Part shown: positions 9,923 through 20,399 of the stretch, piece after piece
Layout: each line of letters opens with the position of its first letter
How positions within the stretch are numbered: position 1 is the stretch's first letter
Source of the DNA: Vitis vinifera
Lineage: Eukaryota > Streptophyta > Magnoliopsida > Vitales > Vitaceae
Direction: 5' to 3'
Assembly: GCF_030704535.1 (NCBI RefSeq)
Contig: NC_081821.1
Coordinates: 5,161,001 to 5,225,000 of the forward strand
DNA: 64,000 bases
The notes under the pieces: generated by a model
What the model saw: the letters and a program-made list of their open reading frames with translations, nothing else
What the model was told of the DNA's origin: nothing
The model's database searches: none
Made by a program: the position numbers and the translations under genes

Positions 9923-12900
9923 ATGGTCTCGCTTCTGCTAACAAACCCTAGATTTTCCTCGCCTCATGTTGCCCGTAAACTGTAATCTCTCTCTCTCTCT
10001 CTCTATCTCGCTCTCGCTCTCCACTCAACCGAGCGTACTTCGAAATTTTCTATCTTTTATTTCCCTCGATTTTCTCAGATGCTCAATTTTCCCTCTATCT
10101 TCGTATTTTATTTTTTCCTCTTAATTTAAGTTTTTGTCTGGAAATATGAATAAATTTGATGGTTTTTTTCTCTCTTTTGGTTCGTTCATTAATATGAAAA
10201 TTTTAATGTGCTTTGTGCAGTCCCGCTCGGGAAAATTCAAAGAAATTGAAGGCAAATGGCTTGGTTATTAGAGGTCCTAGATGTGCCGTAGATACACCTT
10301 ATGGAGGTATTGTGCAATTTTTTTTATTTTTTTCTGATTCAAAGATGATCTCTATTTTGATTTGCAATTCATTTATATGGATAATGCATTGCCCTTTTAA
10401 AGTTTTGTGATGTATGAAAATCTGGGGAAGCAATTATGTAATTGTGTGTTTGCATGAATAAATTGAGAACCTTATTACATTCACTACTGTTGGCACCACT
10501 AGACTATCTCTATTCATATGCCATGGAAGCGTCACTACTTTCATCATGCCATGGCCAAGGAATATAATATTGATATCAACCATCATATCATTGTTCTGGC
10601 AATGCATCAATGTTAATTTAGTGACAACATTGATTTAAAAAATTGGAAGATAAAGATTTCGGAAAATATATTATGGCGCTATCAGATATCGGATTTACAA
10701 TTTCTATTAACATATTTACAGATATATAAGAACACGGCCATAACTTTCACCCGCTTCATATTTTTTATTTTTTTTATTTTTTGATAGGAAACGACAAAGG
10801 GATATATCGATAGAAAAAAGAAGTACAAGAGAAGGATGAGAAATCCTCCCACCAAAGAAAACTAAACTAACACCCGCTTCATATTTACCATCGCCATCCC
10901 ACAACAACCTTTAACTATGAAGTCATTAACACCTCCACCTGCACTGCCACTTCTCCCTGCCAACTTTCTTTTTGGTTTTGTATCCTGGGAGTCAATCCCC
11001 TTTCGAAGGGCACTATATGGAGCCAGTTGGAGAAAAGTTTGGACATCAGATCAGCTCCAAAAAGAAGGTGGCCGCTAGTGACTAGATGTTTTCTTTGTAA
11101 ATTTAGGGAGGAATCTATTGATCATATTCAAGGATCCCATAGCAACTGTTGTTCTTATTTTTCATTGTAGTTGGGGTGATTCATTCTTTGGTGAATGAAA
11201 CATTATTAAGTTGGCATGACTTCTTTGTAGGAGAGGAAAAGGAAGAGGGTGTGGAGAGCCACTCCCCTTGGCATTTTCTGGACAATTTGGTAGGAACGAA
11301 ATTGAAAAGCTTTTGAAAATGGGAACAAAGTGATTAAAAGTTAAAACATTTGTTCCTTTATAATCTTTCAGCTTGAGTTAGCATGTACATAAGAGAAGAC
11401 TGGATCCTTTTGATTGATTTTGTGGATTGGTTGGGATCTTGTTCAGAGCGAGGGTGGTTTTTTGTGGTTTCTCTTTCAAGGCGTTTCTTTTAGGTGTTTC
11501 ATGTACAAGTCCTATGTACTTGGGTGATCTATTTTTTGTTACTAAATTATACATATCTTTCTTTGCCTATCCAAAAAAAAAAAAGGGCTCTACAAAGCTG
11601 GTACCTCCACCCCTGGTCCTATCACTGCAACTCAGTGAAACATGATTTGGCAATTTTGTTTTGTCGAGAACTAGTTTCTGTTTTTATTTTTCATTTTTAC
11701 AAAAGAATAAAATGCATCAAAAGCTCTGAAAAGGATGCACTAAAGTACACACAATGTATACAAGAAGTGTTATCAAGCTAGAAAAAAAGGAAGAGAGAAA
11801 ACAAAAAACAACCTCCCTCTACCTACTTTTAGTTCAACCAATCTATGCACACTATAACCCAATCCAAAAAATTTAAAAAAAAAAAAAAAAAATAATAAAA
11901 TAAAATAAAAGCTACAGATTTGCCCAACTCCTGGTAATAGTGTACAGTAGATTCCAATAACTGAATGTGTACTATAGCACCAAAAAGAAATGACAAAGAA
12001 ACCTGTAAACATCTCTACGTCAAGAGTTATTTTGCCAGAAATTTATGGTCTGAATACTGTAATAAGTAGCTTCTTAACTAATTTATTTTTGCATTCACTA
12101 TGTTTGTTCTCTTAATCTCTTTCCCTTTTTTGGAGGCATAGAATTTCAAACTTTTGGATGATTGAAAGCATTGTGAGGAAGTTGTAATATTTAATGGGGA
12201 CTGTGATTGGATTGCATCAATTATTGATCATGTTCTATTAGTTTATATGATAATATAGTATGTGTTCCTGGCTGTTGTTGATATATTTATGCATTCTATT
12301 CATTCTACCTAACTGCTTAATGTTTTTCCTGATTGCACCAAAGATTCATCTTTATATTTAAATTTCCTTTTTCTATAGGGGGTAACCTTACAAAGTTTCC
12401 TCGAATTACTGTTTGGGATCCTTATAAGCGCCTTGGAATACCTCCTGATGCATCTGAGGAAGAAATCTGGAGTTCACGCAATTTTCTCTTGCAACAGTAT
12501 GCTGGACATGAGAGAAGTGAAGAATCAATAGAAGCTGCTTTTGAGAAAATTCTCATGGCCAGCTTCATAAATAGGAGGAAAACAAAAATCAACTTGAAAA
12601 GCAAATTAAAGAAGAAAGTGGAGGAGTCTCCACCTTGGGTAAAGAACTTGCTCAATTTTGTGGAACTTCCTGCAACTGAAGTTATTTTTAGAAGATTGTT
12701 CCTCTTTGCATTCATGGGCGGGTGGAGTATAATAAATTCTGCTGAAGGTGGACCTGCTTTTCAGGTTTGTTCTACATCTGTTTTGGTTTTAAATGTCTTC
12801 TTTAAGGCCTTTTGAAGAGAAACAGCCCTCCTGATGTGTCCCGATAGCTTATGTTTAACTCAATGCATTTCTTTGATTCATGAATACTAGAAAAGTAGTC

Positions 12901-15324
12901 CAAATAAGAAAGCTGTCTGGTTTTTTAACTGTGCTCTCATTTACATTGAGTTCTCAAGAATTCAGTGAAATTGTGTTGAGAAGGGATAATGAATCCTGCT
13001 GTGTTAATGACACTTAGTCTCCTTCCCTTTGTATTTCATATAAATACTGCTTTTACTCTCTCATAAGGGCATCAATGGTTAGGATCTTTCCCATGCAGCA
13101 TCCCAAAAAAAAAAAAAAAGGAAAAATCAAGTTCTCACTGGGGCACAAGTGCCCCAAATTTCTTTGGCAGAGAACAAGACTTGATTCTCATCATGTAAGG
13201 AATTGTAGACAGATTTCACTTGGAAAATTGCCCACTTCTCCTCCCTCCAAAGTAAACCATCCTCCCTTGCTTCTTCACTCTCACCATGTGAATGAGCTCC
13301 ATTGTGAGACAACCAGAAAGTTGTGGGATATGTTAGCAGTTTTATTGAAAGAGCTCCTTCTAGGTTGGAAGGTGAAGAATATGGACTAATGGTGATATGG
13401 CTCCTCTTTGTTTGTTTCAGTGTGCGTCATGGGGAAGAGTTCTGCAACCATAAGCTGAAAGTGATCCTTATTAGGTCTCTTATGGATATCTAAAGCTTTG
13501 TTTGTTTGGGGGTTGGAAGGGTGGGGGTTTGGTTGGTAAATGTGCTTCTCTGTTGAATTTTATTGATAACTTGAACTTTGGGTAGTGGTTTTTAGATGTT
13601 CTCATATTTGGTGCCTTTTTTTTTCTTGGTCTAGGTGGCACCTCTTTTATATACCCCCCTGTGGACATAGGGTGCATCCCCTTTTTTTATTGGCTCTTTT
13701 TAATGTTTCTTTTGGTTTTCCTATCAAAAAAAGAAAAATGTCGTTAGCAATTTTTTTTACTGTAGTGGGTGTTTCCAGATTTAATGCAAGAGCTCCTTTT
13801 GGATTGGAAAGTGAAAGGTATGGACAAATGACCAAGGGTTTGGAGTATGGCTCCTCTTTGCTTGTTATGGTGTGTGTGGTGCGAAAGAAACAGAAGGATC
13901 TTCAATGGAGAATAGCTCCATAACCAAACCTTGCTATGTCTCTTATGGAATGGTGTAGAGCCCTGTTGGGGAGAGAATATGTCTCTTTTGGATTTTATTA
14001 ATAACTTGAACTGTGTATAGTGGATTTTGGTGGTTGTCTTTTGTGTCACTTCTTTTCTGCAGTGATGACAGTACCTCTTGTGCGTATGTATCCCACTTTC
14101 TTGATTGGCTCTTTTTGTTACATATTTTTGTTTGCCTATCAAAAAATGTAGAGTTACTGCATTTGCTCATTAATCACTTCCCTCATCCATTGTGCTCTTG
14201 GGATGTCTGCTGGTCCATTGTTCTGACTATATTGCCGTCTTTGTGCATTGTTGGAACATCTAGGAGGGTGGATTCTGTCTGTGATGACAATGTGCTGATT
14301 GTTTGTTAATCTGTTTTCATGGAACTCTGGATGGTTCATAGTAATGGAATGTTCAGGGTTTGGAACCTTGACCTGAACAAACTGTCCATGTAATCGCCTG
14401 TATTTTGAGTCTGATCCAGCGATATATTGGAATATTATATTTTTGAGACTGTAAATTGTGAAAGATAGCCTTGGCAGAAATTCTAGTGATTTGCGTTTAA
14501 TGTGTTAGGGATTACATGAAATTCTACATCATTAGTTTATGTTAAGGTTTTATCAGCAGTTCTATCATGTTCTTTTAACCTTTTTACGAAATTTCTGTTT
14601 AGGCCTTCTTTTTATTTCTTTCCTTGAGTGGTTTTCATGTGGCGACCCAGTAGCTGGGGCAACAGCCAGGAAAAATGGTGTTAATGGCATATGGCTCAAA
14701 TAGCAGTTTTCTTTCTGTAGCATATATTCAAAGAAGCATTCAAACTGACCTTGTTAGAGACCTTAATTCTGCCTTCTCTTCTTTGAAATTTTTATTCGAT
14801 AGTTGTATTTTCTAGCAACAATCAACATATTCTCATATATGCAGTTGACAATGTACTCCATTCCCCCTTCTCCTAAGCTATTTCCATCAACTGTAAAATT
14901 GAACCCTATAACTGCATGACTTCTCCAAATGCCTTTACCACCACTTACTAGGGTAGTTTGGCTTTTTTTCTCCTTCCTTTTTGTTTAATTGAAGTATTTT
15001 CGGTGTAGGTGGCAGTCTCCTTGGCAGCTTGCATATATTTCCTCAATGAGAAGACAAAAAGCCTAGCAAGAGCTTTCATTATTGGGTAAGTTGCTTTTGG
15101 AGTTCAGTACCCTTGTTTATTTTTCCTTTCATTGGTTTCATGTTACTTACTACAATTGTTTGCATCACCACAGACTTGGATCTCTTGTTGCTGGTTGGGT
15201 GTGTGGTTCCTTCTTGGTTCCCATGATCCCATCCTTTTTATTGAGACCGACCTGGACGCTTGAACTCCTAACTTCGTTGGTAGCATACGTCTTCTTGTTT
15301 CTTGGCTGCACTTTTCTCAAATGA
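9923..15324 (+). CDS. CPP1: CPP1: chloroplast chaperone-like protein of POR1 (J-like domain)
   Basis: Exons are 9923-9981, 10221-10306, 12379-12764, 15009-15085 and 15174-15324, giving 252 residues with every join in frame. CPP1 is a plastid membrane protein that in Arabidopsis stabilises protochlorophyllide oxidoreductase and so supports chlorophyll synthesis. The first 45 or so residues are basic and Ser-rich, like a transit peptide. The J-like domain starts at [19 protein letters not shown] and runs through [19 protein letters not shown]; it lacks the HPD triad of true DnaJ proteins, as is usual for this family. The C-terminal half has three hydrophobic segments (around [24 protein letters not shown] and [15 protein letters not shown]) and ends in [11 protein letters not shown]. 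The start codon was chosen because it gives a transit-like leader directly in frame with exon 2. Introns 2 and 3 are inflated by LINE scraps. A CT microsatellite sits at about 9984-10020 in intron 1. The related CJD1 protein is a less likely match. Confidence 0.92.
10764..10870 (-). mobile_element. 107-bp LINE 3' end with 16-bp target duplication
   Basis: The 16-mer cacccgcttcatattt occurs at 10748-10763 and again at 10871-10886. Between them, on the minus strand, lies the tail of the local LINE family ending in CCTATCAAAAAAT and A-rich sequence. This is a very short 5'-truncated insertion with exact borders, in CPP1 intron 2. Confidence 0.85.
10925..11584 (+). mobile_element. LINE 3' fragment in CPP1 intron 2
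   Basis: The plus strand carries a decayed zf-RVT region: a Trp-Glu-x-Val-Trp-Thr-Ser-Asp-Gln-Leu-like block near 11027-11060 and a Cys-Phe-Leu-Cys-Lys block near 11085-11105. This is followed by the family tail and CCTATCC plus poly(A) at 11566-11584. Several frame breaks are present. The left border is approximate and no target duplication was found. Confidence 0.7.
11695..11960 (-). mobile_element. LINE 3'-untranslated scrap, reverse orientation
   Basis: The words actaaagtacacac and tatacaagaag near 11740-11768 match the 3' ends of the reversed LINEs at 3340 and 35090 in order and spacing. A poly(A) tract at about 11876-11890 and A-rich runs follow. Non-coding, borders approximate. Confidence 0.45.
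13085..13325 (-). mobile_element. LINE zf-RVT fragment, reverse orientation, CPP1 intron 3
   Basis: Read from 13312 to 13127 on the minus strand, the frame contains [17 protein letters not shown], the typical entry into the LINE zinc-binding domain (FSVKSxYxxL), then a Trp-Gly region. It abuts LINE pieces in the opposite orientation, so this part of the intron is a composite. Confidence 0.6.
13330..13735 (+). mobile_element. LINE 3' end, copy 1 of a tandem pair
   Basis: This is the family 3' end, reaching CCTATCAAAAAAAG at about 13720-13733. It shares with the next copy a stretch that includes gagctcctt, a ggaaagtgaa-like block, atatggac and tggctcctctttg, with many mismatches. Non-coding scrap in CPP1 intron 3. 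Confidence 0.6.
13770..14147 (+). mobile_element. LINE 3' end, copy 2 of a tandem pair
   Basis: This second, diverged copy of the same 3' end terminates in CCTATCAAAAAATG at about 14135-14147. Both copies run in the same direction, so they are either two independent insertions at nearby sites or a local duplication. Sequence differences between them suggest they are not recent duplicates. Confidence 0.6.
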
Positions 15325-15984
15325 TTGTTTCTGGAGTTGAGAAGTAGCTGGGGCTTGATTCCTTTCCCGTTTTGCTTAAATCATTGTATTTTTCTCATGG
15401 AAGAGCTTTCACCGGCCATGGTACAGGTGGAAGAGGATATGAGATGAGTCCTTTTGGGCAGAAGGCAGATCCGCATAAATCAGAAGTTTTAGGTATAATG
15501 TGGCCATTTCCATGAAGTTTGATCTGATAGATTGTGAGCGGTGAGGGGCCTCCCTCTAAATTCAGAATTTTGATGACTTTTGGTCGCTCTTTATTGTCAT
15601 GCATATTATTCCATACTCCCTCTAAATCTCGTATCTTATCTGGAAAAAGAGATGGACTGCATTTTGACCTTTCCTCATCTCTTATCTTCTTATTTCTAAA
15701 AATTTCTTTTTCTTTTTCATTTTAAATAATGTGCCTTAAGATATCCACGTCATCGAAGCACGCCACTTTGCTTGTTTTTCTTTTCACCCAAAACTATTTT
15801 GACTAATTTAAAAAATATATATATATTTTGCATTGGATGAAAACTGGTATAAGGAATATTATCTTTATTTGAGCAACATTAGTGTCACTACATGGGGTTT
15901 GCTTAGTTCCCTGGTTTGAAATTAACCTATGTTCTAGTTAGTTCAAACTGTATATTAATAAATTTATAGTATCATGAAACTACA
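15325..15984. other. CPP1 3' flank
   Basis: This stretch holds the probable CPP1 3' untranslated region and AT-rich spacer leading into the Mutator-like element. No gene is visible. Confidence 0.5.
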
Positions 15985-15993
15985 AATATAAAA

Positions 15994-16659
15994 GGGAGAA
16001 TTATGTTTTGGGGATAGATGGGCTCTCAAATTAACAAAAGGTCCATGTAACTCTTCAAATTGAGTCCAAGACCCAATGAAAGTATGAAAATTGAGTTGAA
16101 GGATATCATCCTTCAGTATTTTCAAAAATGTCTTTTGTTGATTTTGAGAAAAAAAATTAATATATTTGAAATATACTTTTATTTAATTTAATATTTTTTA
16201 TTTTATTTAATATTTTTAAAAATACTTTTATATAAATTAATATTTTTTAAAATATTTTTATTTAATTTAATATTTTTAAAAAATAAATTTATTTAATTTA
16301 ATATTTTAAAAAAATAAATTTATTTAATTTAATATTTTATTTAAATACTTTAATTTAATTTAATATTTTTGAAAAAAAAATTAATTTAATATTTTTGAAA
16401 AAAAAATTTAATTTAATATTTTTGAAAAAAAATTTTATTTTAATATTTTTGAAAAAAAATTATTTAATTTAATAGTTTTGAAAACTATTTTTATTTAATT
16501 TAGTATTTTTGAAAAAAAAATTATTTAACTTAATTTTATAAAATATTTTATATGTGTTATTTGTCTGTTACTATTTCATATCCTTCAACTCAATTTGAAA
16601 AGTTATATGGATCTTTTGTTAATTTGAGGGTCCATCTATCCCCAAAAGATAATTCTCCC
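15994..16659. mobile_element. Mutator-type MITE with 9-bp target duplication
   Basis: The left end gggagaattatgttttgggg and the right end (reverse complement gggagaattatcttttgggg) start an imperfect terminal inverted repeat that stays recognisable for about 80 bp. It includes aactcttcaaattgagt on the left and its mirror on the right. Flanks carry the same 9-mer aatataaaa at 15985-15993 and 16660-16668. Long inverted repeats starting with GGG and a 9-bp duplication are the marks of the Mutator superfamily. The inside has no coding capacity and consists of AT-rich tandem repeats, so the element is non-autonomous. Confidence 0.85.
16150..16545. repeat. AT-rich tandem repeats inside the MITE
   Basis: Units built on tttaatttaatatttttgaa recur about ten times with variable spacing. 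The array fills nearly the whole interior between the two inverted ends. Confidence 0.75.
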
Positions 16660-16668
16660 AATATAAAA

Positions 16669-17948
16669 AAGGCTGAATAAACCCTAAAGAGAACAATTGC
16701 ATTTATTATTTTAGTATTATATATAGTATAAAGAAATTACAAGCAATTGATTGTATATTAAATTTATAATATTATGAAATTAAAAATACAAGATAAAAAC
16801 TAAAGTCTAGAGTTGTTTTTTAGAATAGTTTTTGGTTTTTTAACACAAAAAACATAGAAAACACTTTAGATAATTAAAATCTATTTTTTGTTTTATATTC
16901 TTGAGAATATAAAATATAGTGTTTTTAAAAAATGTTTTTTATTTGTTTTCTAATATTTTTATTTGGTTTTTTTAAGGTTGTTTTAAGAAATAATTATAGA
17001 AACATATTCAATGATTAAAAATAAAACACAACATATCAAAATTATTTTTAAAATATATTTAAAAACATAAAAATAAGTTTAAAATATTTTAAGTTTTTGA
17101 ACAGACTTTAATTATAAATAACAGTTTTCAAAAATTATTTTTAAAAATTGTTTTTTAAAACAATTACTAAAGAAGCTCTAAGTTTATAATTATCCAAAAC
17201 TTTTATATAAAAATTAAAACATCTTGTAGAAAAAAAAAATAGATTTATCTAACATCTTTAAAAGTCCTTTTCAAAAATTCTTTTTAAATAACTATTATTT
17301 TTTCAATAAAAGCCTTGAGAGCTGTTGCATGTATTTTAAAAAAGGAATGTAAGAAGTGCATCCAAACCTTTTTATTTTAAAAAATAGAAGCTTGTACATG
17401 AATTTGCTTCCAAATATTTAAAAATTTGAGGAAATAAAAAAACTTTTTAATATATACCTCAATTTTAAAAATCATTAGATTTGCAATATGAGTTTCTAAG
17501 ACTTTTGTATTTAATATAAAAATAACTACTATTTTTGCTTTTAAAAACATAAAACACAAAAAAGAAAACTAATATTTGTTATTTAGAAAATTAAAAATAG
17601 TTTATCATCTTCTAAAAAACCAAACTACACGTCCCAAACATGGCTGAAGGTTACTGAAAGGTAGAAGAACAATTTGAGTAAATTAATAATCTATGAAACA
17701 TTATGTCTAAAAATTATCCATATCCCAATAAATTAAAACCAATGTTTTCCAACACCCACCCACCCAAAAAATTGAAAGTAATCAGTTTGATAATTTGGGT
17801 GGTGCATTTTGAGAGTCCATGACTCCATGACTCTAATCAAGAAGAGAAGACCAGGCTTCAACCATTTACATAAGAGCCCTGATAATTAAATTCAAGTTTC
17901 AGATACCCTAATCAATGTCGGCGTTTCGAGAAAGTATATCCAGTGGGT
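16669..17948. other. AT-rich spacer between MITE and tetraspanin
   Basis: The sequence is A/T-rich with many runs of A and T. The segment from about 16805 to 17640 has weakly mirrored ends (a tttttggtttttt word on the left, an aaaaaaccaaacta word on the right) and may be another decayed transposon, but no border could be fixed. The last part is the 3' flank of the tetraspanin gene. No coding region is seen. Confidence 0.5.
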
Positions 17949-19413
17949 TTACGGGAAGCCTCTCCGGTACTTGTATTTGTCTCTTCTGTTATTCCTGAAG
18001 GCGCAGCACCCCACTGAGTATATGAAGATCAGGACGACAAAGATGCAGGCGTTGCAGATAGCCAATGTCCTCCACTGCGACTTTATGTTGGCAAGAAGAC
18101 CTGCCCTGCATGATTTGCAGTCAAAGCACAGCTGCTTCTGGTCGTTGCTCCATGTCTTGCAGTCGGTGTCTGCCACCGCCGGCCCCGTCTTTGGCACCAC
18201 CCAGAACGTCGCATTCTTGAACTCAAAACCACAGTAGGTTGGCGGCTTGCAGCAACCCGACTGAGACAAAAAAAAATGGTCGATTGAAAGACCGTTAAAT
18301 ATATGATGTGGAGATTAGAAGATTTGAGGCTTTGTTGATGGTGGAGATTCTATGTGGAGGGTTTGGTGAAAAATAAAAGAAATGGAGAAGGAAAAGCACA
18401 CAATATGATGCTGACAGTGTGACCAATTTGTATTGCCTTAGGAAAAGTGATTTGGTTACCAAACACTCAAAAGAAACAACTCCAATGCAAATAACTACTC
18501 TCCACAAAATTAAATTAGAAAAAAAAATGGGAAAAAAAATTGGATTAAAATAAATTAAATCGAATTTCATTAGGGTTTAATATTTTATCACCTTGGGAAA
18601 AATTTTATGATTGAGCCCTAATTAAATGGATCTTATTCAACCTTACCCAAATCCCTCTAATTAAATGGATCTTATTCAACTCCTGCAAAACCCCAATGTG
18701 AGTTAGGGTTTTTTTTTTTTTTTTTTACTCCTTTTTTTAAAGACTATATCTGCAACAACCTAAATACCTGTTTGGATCCTCCAAAATCAAAAAGAAAATC
18801 ATCTTTTTTATTCCTAGCAACCAAACAATTTTAAAAAAATTCTTATAAATTGTAATGAAAATATGGATATATTTGAATAAAACTGCATCAATGAAGAAAA
18901 AAAAAATGCCTGGATTGGAGACAAATTCTTCTTATAGAATGCAGCAGCATCGTCATTTATCTCTTTCCCGAGACGACTGCAAATGTCAGTATCCATCAAA
19001 CAACTCTTGATCCGACCCCAGTTCTTGTCATTCACCAAATGATTCTGCAGCCAGTTAGAGTAATCCCCAAGCCTGTACTCCTTATACCCTCGGTTCGATA
19101 TCACCTGACCCACGCCCTTGTTGGTGACCACGAGCGCCAATATGGTGAAGCACAAGAGCCCCAGAATCATCAAAAACATTACGAACAGGTATATCCACAG
19201 CAGGAAGCTGACCTTGCACGTCGACCCGACCAATCCGCACAATGAAACCACAAACAGAAACGCACCCACCACCAGAAGCGGCATTTGTAGAAACTTCTGG
19301 CAGTGGGTTCCGCCATTAAAGTTAAAATAAATGCCGGCGGCCAGGGAGGCGACGGCAATGAGCATGGTGAGGACGTTGAGGATTGCGATTAAAACGTTGC
19401 TGAAGCGCACCAT
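17949..19413 (-). CDS. TET8: Tetraspanin, TET8/TET9-like
   Basis: Two exons, 19413-18910 and 18260-17949, give 271 residues, the usual length for plant tetraspanins. These four-helix membrane proteins organise plasma-membrane and vesicle microdomains. TM1 is at about residues 7-29, TM2 about 44-65, TM3 about 72-96 and TM4 about 233-255; the large extracellular loop lies between TM3 and TM4. The plant signature GCCKPP begins exon 2 (residues 170-175), and the loop has further Cys residues for disulfides (for example CKTW, CFDCKSC). The C-tail is short and basic. Conservation of SPIQ followed by SGCCKPP fixes the splice junction, which makes the intron GC-AG (CAG|GCATTT ... CTCAG|TCG); no GT donor in the neighbourhood keeps the frame. 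TET8 is the closest by memory, but other members of the clade are possible. Confidence 0.92.
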
Positions 19414-20399
19414 CTTTTATGACTTTCTTCTGTGATTCTTCTGCGCTTTTGTCACCCAAATTTTCTGGGAAAATTTTGTTGTGAAACCCTAAAAGCGAGA
19501 AGGAAGAAATTTAAGGAGAGAAAACATATATTTTTAGAGAGAGAAAGAGATAAAAACCAGCGATTGCTCGGACGTCTCATTTCTGGATTATAACTGTCTA
19601 AAACGGCTGTCGAATGTTTCAAAATCTTTCTCTATTACCCTCCATGTTTTGTTTCATTACCACAATGCCATTCACGCGCTTTCATTTCTCACCAAAAGTA
19701 CGACATTACCCCTCTTACATTCGTTTCAAATGACGCGAGTGCCCATGGCTCCGCGTTTTGATTGGTCAAGGTGATAACGTGTGGTCATTTTTGGGAAATT
19801 AAAATCTTGTTCATTTGGCATTAGAGTGGTGATTAGGATTTTAATCAATTGTTTTTATTAATAAATTTTAATGAAATTTATTATAACAACTCAACATTAA
19901 TTCCTATTTGGGGTGAAGAAAAAATATAAAATAAATTGTATTTATTAGGGAAGAGGCATATTAAGAAAAGTCTAAAGGCAAAATTTTCCCATTTAGATTT
20001 GAGTGGTTCTTTTTTATCTAAACATTAGGATAATATTTACAAATAAAATATCTAAAATTGGAATTATTTTTTTATTAAAAAATTTGTTATCAAAAAGTTA
20101 AAAAAATGAAGGGAAAAAATAGTCAACTAAAATAATTGTTTATTTAAAATGATGTATAATAAGGATCAAAGGAGACAAAGTCGTTCAATTTCAAACTCAT
20201 TCTCGGTTTTTGAAAACCTCCCAAACCTAAGCTTTGAATCTATTTATCTTTATCTCAAATCATTCCCGTTAGGATGGATAAGTAGAAAAATTGGCATCCT
20301 TACTTCTTGGTATTTAAATGGTATAAAGGTCTCTCAAGGTAGGTTTCAATTATATAGAAGAATATATAATACTCTTGTGATAATTACCATATCCCCTAA
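19414..20399. other. Tetraspanin promoter side and AT-rich spacer
   Basis: The first 300 bp upstream of the tetraspanin ATG are comparatively GC-rich and hold its leader and promoter. From about 19850 the sequence is AT-rich. A segment at about 20240-20345 has a diverged direct copy at about 21988-22090. No gene is seen. Confidence 0.5.

Noticed and set aside
17377-17559. Short minus-strand frame in AT-rich spacer
   Set aside because: Composed of Ile, Lys, Phe and Asn as expected for random AT-rich DNA.
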